Source of the DNA: Candidatus Aenigmatarchaeota archaeon
GTDB lineage: Archaea > Aenigmatarchaeota > Aenigmatarchaeia > PWEA01
DNA: 33,414 nucleotides
Assembly: GCA_003553905.1 (NCBI GenBank)
Contig: PWEA01000015.1
Coordinates: forward strand, 1-33,414
Reading direction: 5' to 3'
Shown here in pieces: positions 26,236-33,414 of the stretch. The stretch's first letter is position 1, and each line of letters opens with the position of its first letter. The translations under genes and the position numbers were made by a program. The notes beneath the pieces were generated by a model, which made no database searches, had not been told where the DNA came from, and saw only the letters and a program-made list of their open reading frames with translations.

Positions 26236-26525
26236 CTTTCTATTTCCAGTCTCTTTACACGGAAACCTCTTCCTATTGTTTGTTCCTTGCCACATTCCTG
26301 GCATTTGTACCTTAGATCAACCCTTCTAGTGGGTTTTTCACCGCTTACCTGTTTTGAAGACTTTCCACTGTTTCCATATCCCTTCTTTCTTCTTCTGCTT
26401 TTCCTTTCGCCCTTGGAATGTGCAGAGGGATTGAGTCTTGGTCCTTGGCTTTCTCTCCTTACCTTGTGTTCTGTGTGCTTGTCACATTTCGGGCAGTATT
26501 TCCGTTGTTTTTCAGGTATTTTCAT
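26232..26525 (-). CDS. rpl44e: Ribosomal protein L44e (eL42)
   Basis: MKIPEKQRKYCPKCDKHTEHKVRRESQGPRLNPSAHSKGERKSRRRKKGYGNSGKSSKQVSGEKPTRRVDLRYKCQECGKEQTIGRGFRVKRLEI. Confidence 0.96.
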   Translation of the reverse strand: MKIPEKQRKYCPKCDKHTEHKVRRESQGPRLNPSAHSKGERKSRRRKKGYGNSGKSSKQVSGEKPTRRVDLRYKCQECGKEQTIGRGFRVKRLEIER

Positions 26526-26665
26526 ATTTTCACCCTTTGATCTCCTGGCTGAACTTTGTGCAACTTTGAAACTTTTAAATCTATCGCTTAAGCTCAGGGA
26601 TATTCCTTTAATGGTTTTCCTATGTTTTTAAATATGAAACCATCGTCTGCAGAAAGCCATCGGGG

Positions 26666-27373
26666 TCATATTTCCGATGGTTTGGCTTTATCTTTCTCAA
26701 CTAGAAGCCTTGCTACCTCCTTTGGTAGCGTTACAACATCTCCTTCTTCCAACGGACCGTATTCGTTTTCATCTGTTGCTACAAACTTATCGACATCGTT
26801 TGTTATTTCTATAAGTTTTTGGCTTTCAGGTGAGCTGACTTCAAGTTTTTTGTTCTGTGAATCTTTTCCTATCGGCGACGAGCTTACATTTTTTTCGACC
26901 ACCTTTTTTTCTTGTTCTTTCTCTTCTCCTTTTTCTTCCTCGTCGTCATCACAGGGTTCTTTTTTGGTCGCTTCCTCCTTTTCTTTGTCTTCGGGTGTTT
27001 CACCTTTGAGGACCTTTTCGAGAAGGTTTTTTTCAAGGTCTCTGAGGTTTGATACTATCTTTTCGAAGAACTCTTTTTCTTCTGGTAGTAGATTTTTTGA
27101 TATCTTTTTACTTCTCACAGAATGAAGAGCTAGAAGAAGTATTTTCTTCCTTCTCCTTTCAAATATATCACTAACTATGTTCTTTACGTTTTCTATTTCT
27201 CTGAGAAGCGTTGAGTTGCTCGTCTCTTCAAACTTTTTTTGTTTTCTGTTTATCCACTCAACACATGTTTTGAAAAAATCCCCCGGAAGCTCCTGGAGCT
27301 TCTCGTTCTTCTTTTCCTTTCTCTGAAACTTCCTGAACGTTTCGAATGTTATAGCACTGTCCTCGTCTGTCAT
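26666..27373 (-). CDS. GINS complex subunit (Gins51/Gins15-like)
   Basis: Alpha-helical A domain, long charged linker, C-terminal B domain ITNDVDKFVATDENEYGPLEEGDVVTLPKEVARLLVEKDKAKP; next to primase and PCNA. Confidence 0.85.
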   Translation of the reverse strand: MTDEDSAITFETFRKFQRKEKKNEKLQELPGDFFKTCVEWINRKQKKFEETSNSTLLREIENVKNIVSDIFERRRKKILLLALHSVRSKKISKNLLPEEKEFFEKIVSNLRDLEKNLLEKVLKGETPEDKEKEEATKKEPCDDDEEEKGEEKEQEKKVVEKNVSSSPIGKDSQNKKLEVSSPESQKLIEITNDVDKFVATDENEYGPLEEGDVVTLPKEVARLLVEKDKAKPSEI

Positions 27374-27405
27374 GGTTTATCATTTTTGAGCAAAAGTTAA
27401 ATAGC

Positions 27406-28668
27406 TTATTTCTTTTTGAACGGATACACAACAGGATTTTTTATCTGAATCTCGTCCGTGCCTTGTTTACATTTTTCATCCGGGTCACATACACCAAAGG
27501 ATCTGTAATACAGATCATTGTCACACGAAGGAGACACAAGTTCTCTGTTCTGTCTTTTAAACCACTTTATCTGTGTGTTTATGTAGTTTTCTCCCAACGG
27601 TGGATTGTTTTTGTTGTTCCACTTATCGAGCCTTTCACTGACCATATCCCAGTCCCAGCCCATCCGTCTTAGAAATGTTATTAGTATAAACACACTTCTT
27701 TTTCGTCCGTCCGAAAGGCCTTCGAGTATGTGCTTTATACAGGGTGGAAATCTTTTTTCTGGAATGGGATCGTCTGGTTTTATCTCCTTGACCTCTTCCT
27801 CCTGTTCATCGACTTTCTTTTTCTTCTTACTCATCCAGTTCATCGCGTCTATGACCAAGTCGCTTGCGCTATCGTTATTTACATCGTTTATGAATTTCCT
27901 TCCAAATTCAACGTTTTCGGGTTTTGCGTCTTCCATCTTGAACCCTTCCCCCTCCTCTTCTTTCAACGGATATGAAACCAGCCAAGTACTGTCGTGTAAC
28001 GAGTACGGAAGTCTGAAAAGATGTCTTTTACCCCAGTCCTTTTCCACATCTACGAAAGCAAACGGTGACATTCTATCGATATGATCTTCCAGATGTTCCG
28101 ATAGTTTGTGAAATGATCCCTTTAGTTCAATGAGGTCCTGGAGAAGATTTGACTTTATCTTTTTTCTTATAAACGCCGCTATTGCCTGTGGTATCTTAGG
28201 AAACTGTCTGCTTGTCTTCTCGAAGTCTACTCTATCGGGAAATGTTTCCCACGGCACAACAATATGGAATCCTCTTCTACCAGAAAATTTTATTCCGTAG
28301 TTACCTATCCCGTAGCTTCTTAGAACTTCGAGTATTCTCAAAAGGGCCATCTTGGCTGCTTCGAGTCCCAGTGCCGAATCTATGTCGAGTATCAGATCCC
28401 AACCCTTCCTGAGTCTATCCATATCCTCCTTTCTCATTTTAGTATCTAGTTTCATTGGGTTTTTCCATCTTTCGACAGAACCATGGAAGGCAACACAGCC
28501 TTTTCTGATCATTGACTCAAGGTCGCTGCTGTACTGAATTACATTTGGTCTAGAAGTGTATCCACCACTTGACAACGTCCCACCTATCTCCCTGTTTTTA
28601 GATGTCAACAGAAGAGATTCAACGACTTCCTTTTTCTTGTAGTAGTCTATAATTTCGTTTCTGTTCAT
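27406..28668 (-). CDS. priS: Archaeo-eukaryotic primase: PriS catalytic domain fused to a PriL-CTD-like Fe-S domain
   Basis: LILDID (DxD), SGRRGFHIVVPWE, KRHLFRLPYSLHDSTWLVSYPL; C-terminal FPPCIKHIL...VSPSCDN..YYRSFGVCDPDEKCK...NPVVY with four Cys in PriL-CTD order. Confidence 0.85.
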   Translation of the reverse strand: MNRNEIIDYYKKKEVVESLLLTSKNREIGGTLSSGGYTSRPNVIQYSSDLESMIRKGCVAFHGSVERWKNPMKLDTKMRKEDMDRLRKGWDLILDIDSALGLEAAKMALLRILEVLRSYGIGNYGIKFSGRRGFHIVVPWETFPDRVDFEKTSRQFPKIPQAIAAFIRKKIKSNLLQDLIELKGSFHKLSEHLEDHIDRMSPFAFVDVEKDWGKRHLFRLPYSLHDSTWLVSYPLKEEEGEGFKMEDAKPENVEFGRKFINDVNNDSASDLVIDAMNWMSKKKKKVDEQEEEVKEIKPDDPIPEKRFPPCIKHILEGLSDGRKRSVFILITFLRRMGWDWDMVSERLDKWNNKNNPPLGENYINTQIKWFKRQNRELVSPSCDNDLYYRSFGVCDPDEKCKQGTDEIQIKNPVVYPFKKK

Positions 28669-28702
28669 TTTAACTACCCCGAGGTTAGTATTTTTCTGGC
28701 TT

Positions 28703-29455
28703 CTAATCTTCTACACGGGGAGCAAGAACAAAGGATATTTTTATCCGTTCCGGTTCTTCAAAGGTAAGCTCCATCGGATAGTCATTCCCAAACTTCAGCG
28801 AAGCAACGTCAGATATCTTTGAGGCCTTTAGCATTTTTTTCAGATACTCAAGTGGATATCTGCTTTTTGTGTCTTCGACGACCTCCATCTCCATTAGTTC
28901 TTCTGAGTCCTGCTCGGTTTTGGCCTCGACGCTTCCCGAGTCACTTTCTGCGATGAGACTGAGTCTTCCGTCCTCTGCTTTGAAAAGAACAGAATCAGCC
29001 ACAATCTCGGCATCCGCTATTCCCTTTGTAAGCACGTCGCTCTTCAACTCTATTTCCGAAGTGAACTCAAGCTGCTTTGTTTCAGGAACCTGTCCCCCCG
29101 ACAACGAAAGCAAGGGCATCTCAAAATCTCTCTTTGTCCCATCTCCTATAGAAAGCTTTAGTCTGGATTCGTCATCGGAAAGCTCCATTGTAAGATCATC
29201 GTCCTTTTTTGCTCTTTTTAGTATATCAAGAAGCCTTTCTAGATTTACACCTATCTCGGTTTCCTCATCGCATTCGAACTCTTCGAAGGCACCTTTCTTT
29301 AGCTCAAAGTCAACAACAGCAACAGTGGCTCTGTCCGCAGCTCTCATGTGAAGGGACTCGGAGCTGATCTTAAACAGACCCTCGTGTATAAGCTCTGATA
29401 TAGTGTCTACAGAGTTCTTAAGTAACGATGGATCAGATAACTTTGCTTTAAACAT
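28703..29455 (-). CDS. pcn: DNA polymerase sliding clamp PCNA
   Basis: MFKAKLSDPSLLKNSVDTISELIHEGLFKISSESLHMRAADRATVAVVDFEL...YPLEYLKKMLKASK...APRVED. Confidence 0.96.
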   Translation of the reverse strand: MFKAKLSDPSLLKNSVDTISELIHEGLFKISSESLHMRAADRATVAVVDFELKKGAFEEFECDEETEIGVNLERLLDILKRAKKDDDLTMELSDDESRLKLSIGDGTKRDFEMPLLSLSGGQVPETKQLEFTSEIELKSDVLTKGIADAEIVADSVLFKAEDGRLSLIAESDSGSVEAKTEQDSEELMEMEVVEDTKSRYPLEYLKKMLKASKISDVASLKFGNDYPMELTFEEPERIKISFVLAPRVED

Positions 29456-29503
29456 CTTCAACCCCCTTACATAATCATCCAGTTTCTTATATAAGTCTTT
29501 TGT

Positions 29504-30853
29504 CTATAATCCCAGTAGTTCCGAATGCTCTCTGCATGCCATTTCCAGTCCACTATCCTTCTCTGCAATCCTGTAGTTTGCTCTTACGACTGGAACATCT
29601 ACGTCTATCAATCTCGAGAGATCGAATGGTGTGCCTGCTATAACGGCATCACAACTACAGTTTTTTATAGTCTTTTCGAGTTCTTTTATCTGGTTCTCAC
29701 TGTATCCCATCGCAGGAACTACCTTTCCTATCTTGTCATATTTTTCAAATATTTTACGTATGGAACCCACGGCGTTTTCTTTTGGATCTACTATTTTCGA
29801 GGCACTGTACTTTCTTGCTGCTATGAAACCGGCCCCATATGAAGCTCCGCCATGGGTTAATGTTGGACCATCTTCAACCACAACGACCTCCTTGCCTTCC
29901 ACCTCTTCCTCTTTATTCAGCTCCACAACAGAGTCTGCGTGTATGACGTGAGAATCGGGATTAAGCCTTCTGATATTGTCCAAAACCTCTTCCACTTCTT
30001 CAACGTCTGCGCTGTTTTCTTTGTTTATTATAACGTAGTCTGCGAGCCTCAGATTTGTTTCACCCGGGTGGAACCTTGTTTCGTGGCCTGGCCTCAACGC
30101 ATCGGCTACTACGAAGTGTATGTCGGGTTTGAAGAATGGAAGCTCGTTGTTACCACCTTCCCATATTATGATATCGGCCTCTTCTTCGGCCTTTTTTAAT
30201 ATTTTTTCGTAGTCGACTCCGGCATATACTACGTTCCCTTTTTCTATGTGTTGTTCATATTCTTCTCTTTCTTCTATCGTTGTTTTCTCCTTGTCCAGGT
30301 CCTCCAATCTTTCAAACCTCTGTACAACCTGCTTACTTAGATCGCCGTATGGCATAGGTTCTCTTACGATAACAACCTCTTTATGTTCGTTTTTCAGGAA
30401 CTCGGCGAGCTTCCCCGATACCTGTGACTTACCGCAGCCTGTTCTCACTGCATCTACAGCTATCACGGGTTTATCAGATTCTAGCATAATCTCATTGGGG
30501 CCTATCAACCTGAAGCTAGCGCCTTCTGAGAGTACCCGGGAGGCTTTGTGCATGACGTCTTCATGTGACACATCCGAGTATGAGAATACTACCTCGTCGA
30601 CCTCCCTTTCTCTTATTTTGTCTTCAAGATTTTTTTCATCTATTATAGGTATTCCATCGGGATACAGGTCACCGGCAAGTTCCGCTGGATATATCCTTGT
30701 ACTCCCCTTTCCTATTTCACCTATGTTCTGTGACGATGTGTGTGTGAACGCTACGACATCGTAACTTTCGTTCCCACGGAAGAAAACATTGAAGTCATGG
30801 AAGTCCCGACCCGCAGCTCCCATTATTATAATTTTTTTCCTCCGCATGGTCAT
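29504..30853 (-). CDS. Cyclic 2,3-diphosphoglycerate synthetase-like GTPase
   Basis: KKIIIMGAAGRDFHDFNVFFRGNESYDVVAFTHTS...DAVRTGCGKSQVSGKLAEFL...IIWEGGNNELPFFKPD...VVEDGPTLTHGGASYGAG. Confidence 0.85.
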   Translation of the reverse strand: MTMRRKKIIIMGAAGRDFHDFNVFFRGNESYDVVAFTHTSSQNIGEIGKGSTRIYPAELAGDLYPDGIPIIDEKNLEDKIREREVDEVVFSYSDVSHEDVMHKASRVLSEGASFRLIGPNEIMLESDKPVIAVDAVRTGCGKSQVSGKLAEFLKNEHKEVVIVREPMPYGDLSKQVVQRFERLEDLDKEKTTIEEREEYEQHIEKGNVVYAGVDYEKILKKAEEEADIIIWEGGNNELPFFKPDIHFVVADALRPGHETRFHPGETNLRLADYVIINKENSADVEEVEEVLDNIRRLNPDSHVIHADSVVELNKEEEVEGKEVVVVEDGPTLTHGGASYGAGFIAARKYSASKIVDPKENAVGSIRKIFEKYDKIGKVVPAMGYSENQIKELEKTIKNCSCDAVIAGTPFDLSRLIDVDVPVVRANYRIAEKDSGLEMACREHSELLGL

Positions 30854-30927
30854 CCATTGACCCTTACATTTTCTTATTAAAATTTTTTATCGTCAAAATT
30901 TTTATATCCTCCATCAAAACTAAAAAC

Positions 30928-31269
30928 ATGAAAGACCTTTCTCCGGAGATATTTCGTCAGCGATTGATCGTAGAGGGCAAGTGCAGCCATAATATAACAG
31001 GCGACGAGATCAAGGAATATCTCAAAAAACTTTCCGATCTACTGGAGATGTCGGTTTTGGTTGAGCCTGTCGTGCACTGTTCCGATAAGTTCGGATGGGC
31101 CGGTTGGGTACATTGGGAAGCCTCGGGCTGTCATTTCTACTCGTGGAACAAGCCGTCGCCTTTCTTTAGCTCTGATATATACACCTGCAAGGAGTTTGAT
31201 GTTGAGTCCGCCGTGGAGTTCACCAAAAAGTTTTTTGAAGCAGATGAAATAGTCTTCAAAAGTGTGTGA
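30928..31269 (+). CDS. Divergent S-adenosylmethionine decarboxylase-like (SpeD superfamily) protein
   Basis: RQRLIVEGKC...VHWEASGCHFYSWNKPSPFFSSDIYTCKEFDVESAVEFTKKFFEADEI resembles SpeD [12 protein letters not shown]...DIFTCG with altered active-site motif. Confidence 0.65.
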   Translation: MKDLSPEIFRQRLIVEGKCSHNITGDEIKEYLKKLSDLLEMSVLVEPVVHCSDKFGWAGWVHWEASGCHFYSWNKPSPFFSSDIYTCKEFDVESAVEFTKKFFEADEIVFKSV

Positions 31270-31288
31270 CAGGGACCCACGGGTTGCT

Positions 31289-32089
31289 TCAGTCTATATA
31301 TACCTTTATCGGGACCCTGGACCTCTTCCTCAGATCTTCTACTTCTTTTTTGAGCCTTTGGTTGTGTTTCTTTGGATCGGAAACAGTTTTTCGGTATCTT
31401 TGTTCAAGGTCCGGATAGTTTTTTCTTACTGTATCCAGTATTTCGTCCTTTCTCGTGGTATTCATGTTTTCTACCTGGAATTCCTGAATTATGTCCTCTG
31501 TTCTGTCCAGTATCTGCTTCAAGTTTGTTATCCCTTCGAGCCATGGGCCTACATGTAGATAGGTAGGTATATTTTCTGAGTGTAGTTTTTCGAGGGCTTC
31601 TAGCCTCTCTTCAAAGGAAGATGCTCCTGGTTCCCATATCCTTGTGTCTCTTTCATCCACGGAGTTCACTGTAAAACCTACAGAAAGCTTTCCGTGGTCG
31701 AACTTCTTCAAGATATCCAGATCCCGCAGAACGAGACTGTTTTTTGTGAGCACAGAAACAGAGAAGCCGTTTTTTTCAAGTATATCCAAAAGTTCTCTGG
31801 ATATTTTATAGTCCTTCTCTGCCGGTTGGTATGGATCCGTAACCGACGACAAAAGCACCGAACCACATTTCTTTTTCTTGACCTCCTCTTTGAGCAGTTC
31901 GGGTGCGTTCATCTTTACGTCTACAAAGCTACCCCATTCATCTTCGTGGCCCGTGAACTTCTTCATAAAAACGGCGTAGCAGTATGCACATGAGTGGCTA
32001 CATCCTATATATGGATTCGCGGAGTAGTCCACGCCATATAGTCCTGTTTTTGATAGGATGGATTTACATCTTATCCGGTTTATCTCCAT
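31289..32089 (-). CDS. Radical SAM protein, SPL/Rv2578c-like
   Basis: YSANPYIGCSHSCAYCYAVFM (CxxxCxxC), VLLSSVTDPYQPAEKDYKISRELL. Confidence 0.9.
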   Translation of the reverse strand: MEINRIRCKSILSKTGLYGVDYSANPYIGCSHSCAYCYAVFMKKFTGHEDEWGSFVDVKMNAPELLKEEVKKKKCGSVLLSSVTDPYQPAEKDYKISRELLDILEKNGFSVSVLTKNSLVLRDLDILKKFDHGKLSVGFTVNSVDERDTRIWEPGASSFEERLEALEKLHSENIPTYLHVGPWLEGITNLKQILDRTEDIIQEFQVENMNTTRKDEILDTVRKNYPDLEQRYRKTVSDPKKHNQRLKKEVEDLRKRSRVPIKVYID

Positions 32090-32141
32090 GGATGTTTTTC
32101 ACCTCCGAAATTTTATAACCCTTTCCTTTGAAACTTTAACC

Positions 32142-33230
32142 ATGTCTGTTGAGGATGATATAGAGAAGACCAAGGAAAAGCTAAGAGAAACTCCTGTTAA
32201 CAAGTCAACGGAGACAGAGCGCGGTCGTCTCAAGGCTAAGATAGCACGGCTGAAGAGAGAAAGTGAACAGAAGAAAAAGGAGAGCCAGGCATCGGGACAA
32301 GGGTATGCTATAAAACAGAGAGGAGATGCAACCGTCTCTTTGGTCGGACCGCCGTCTGTTGGTAAGTCAACACTTCTTAACAAGCTGACAAATGCAGAGT
32401 CGGAGGTTGCTTCGTACGAGTTCACAACCCTTGAGGTTGTTCCGGGGATGATGAGCTACAACGGGGCAAACATACAGATACTCGATGTTCCCGGACTAGT
32501 CGAAGGAGCAGCAGAGGGAAAGGGGGGAGGCAAACAGGTACTGTCTGTTGTAAGGAACTCCGATATGATTATCCTCATGGTCGACGAGAAGAGACTGGAT
32601 ATGGTAGAGGGTATAAAGGAAGAGCTTTACGGTGCAGGAGTTAGACTGAACAGTAGGCCTCCAAATATGGATATAATGGAGAGAGGCGAGGGTGGAATAG
32701 AGATATCCGCACCCGGTGAGCTCAGCCTAAGTAAGGAGACGATCGAACAGGTTCTGACGGAGAACGGCTTCGTTAACTGTAAGGTTATAATAAGGGAGGA
32801 TATAGAAGTCGAGGATCTCTTGGATGGAATCATGGACAACAGGGTATATATACCGGGAGTTGTTTGCGTAAATAAAACAGATGAAATCGATAGAGAAACA
32901 AAGAACGGTGTCGGGGAAGAGTTTTCTGAATGGCTTTTCATTTCCGCTGAAAAGGAGGAAAAGCTTGAAGAACTGAAGGAGAGGATATGGGACGAGCTAG
33001 GACTGATGAGAATTTACATGAAGAAGAGGGGAAAGGATCCCGACATGGATGAGCCTTTGATTACAGAGGAAGGCTGTACCGTAGAGGATGTTATAGACTC
33101 ACTTGACAAGGATTTTCCGGGTAGCTTGGACTATGCCAAGGTCTGGGGTGAAAGTGCCAGGTTCCCTGGTCAAAGAGTAGGTGGGGATCATCTACTGAAA
33201 GACTGTGATATAGTGGAACTCAGATTCTAG
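32142..33230 (+). CDS. DRG/Rbg-family GTP-binding protein with TGS domain
   Basis: MSVEDDIEKTKEKLRETPVNKSTETERGRLKAKIARLKRE...VSLVGPPSVGKSTLLNKLTNAESEVASYEFTTLEVVPGMMSYNGANIQILDVPGLVEGAAEGKGGGKQVLSV...DHLLKDCDIVELRF. Confidence 0.95.
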   Translation: MSVEDDIEKTKEKLRETPVNKSTETERGRLKAKIARLKRESEQKKKESQASGQGYAIKQRGDATVSLVGPPSVGKSTLLNKLTNAESEVASYEFTTLEVVPGMMSYNGANIQILDVPGLVEGAAEGKGGGKQVLSVVRNSDMIILMVDEKRLDMVEGIKEELYGAGVRLNSRPPNMDIMERGEGGIEISAPGELSLSKETIEQVLTENGFVNCKVIIREDIEVEDLLDGIMDNRVYIPGVVCVNKTDEIDRETKNGVGEEFSEWLFISAEKEEKLEELKERIWDELGLMRIYMKKRGKDPDMDEPLITEEGCTVEDVIDSLDKDFPGSLDYAKVWGESARFPGQRVGGDHLLKDCDIVELRF

Positions 33231-33275
33231 TGCCCGGCTGAAAGATTTATAAACCAAAACTCCAAAACTAAGGTT

Positions 33276-33414
33276 ATGAAGAGCAAGGGTATTTCTCCAC
33301 TGGTTGCTGCCGTAGTTCTAATAGCATTTGTCGTTGCTATAGCAGCCATAACCTCAGGATTCTTCACCGACCTCACCGCAGACTGGGGTGAGGACGTTGA
33401 AAGAAGGGGAGCAA
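33276..33414 (+). CDS. Archaeal type IV pilin/archaellin-like protein, truncated by the window edge
   Basis: MKSKGISPLVAAVVLIAFVVAIAAITSGFFTDLTADWGEDVERRGA: class III signal peptide (KSKG|ISPLVA) and hydrophobic N-helix; TATA-like tttataaa upstream. Confidence 0.85.
   Translation, partial: MKSKGISPLVAAVVLIAFVVAIAAITSGFFTDLTADWGEDVERRGA

Noticed and set aside
26666-27373. GINS acidic Lys/Glu linker considered as a repeat or novel domain
   Set aside because: Charged low-complexity linkers between GINS A and B domains are common; no real repeat unit.
1-33414. CRISPR arrays, IS elements, integrases, toxin-antitoxin pairs, rRNA/tRNA genes
   Set aside because: No regularly spaced direct repeats, transposase-like ORFs or tRNA-like cloverleaf signals seen; the PIN gene sits in a conserved housekeeping operon rather than beside an antitoxin.

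Overview
This 33.4 kb window is archaeal chromosome and is almost entirely coding. It looks like a rearranged set of the conserved archaeal information-processing superoperons. Recognisable blocks: rps24e-spt4-rpoE1-ppa-like-PIN; glmS plus a nucleotidyltransferase; a pyruvate/2-oxoacid ferredoxin oxidoreductase operon; aIF5B, S6e and aIF2-gamma; thiolase plus HMG-CoA synthase; adk-L24e-S28e-L7Ae; gltX-MEMO-S2-Rpo6-PAC2-Nop10; a class III RNR operon (nrdR-nrdD-nrdG); aIF2-alpha-S27e-L44e-GINS-primase-PCNA; a cDPGS-like GTPase; a SpeD-like protein; a radical SAM protein; a DRG GTPase; and the start of a type IV pilin. No rRNA, tRNA, CRISPR or mobile element was found. The most interesting signals are: (1) conserved genes whose only plausible start is AUC or AUU, placed exactly 4 nt after a GGTGA Shine-Dalgarno, the same spacing used by ATG genes here (PIN, S6e; S27e and MEMO less certain); (2) an S6e leader that folds into a two-tier hairpin abutting the SD; (3) an L7Ae leader that can sequester its own SD in a GA-containing hairpin; (4) two NrdR-box-like palindromes exactly 31 bp apart in front of an archaeal nrdR-nrdD-nrdG operon inserted in a translation superoperon; (5) an apparently catalytically dead pyrophosphatase in the conserved ppa slot; (6) a DUF35-HMG-CoA synthase fusion and a PriS-PriL(CTD) fusion; (7) unannotated small ORFs. 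All homology calls are by eye, without database searches.
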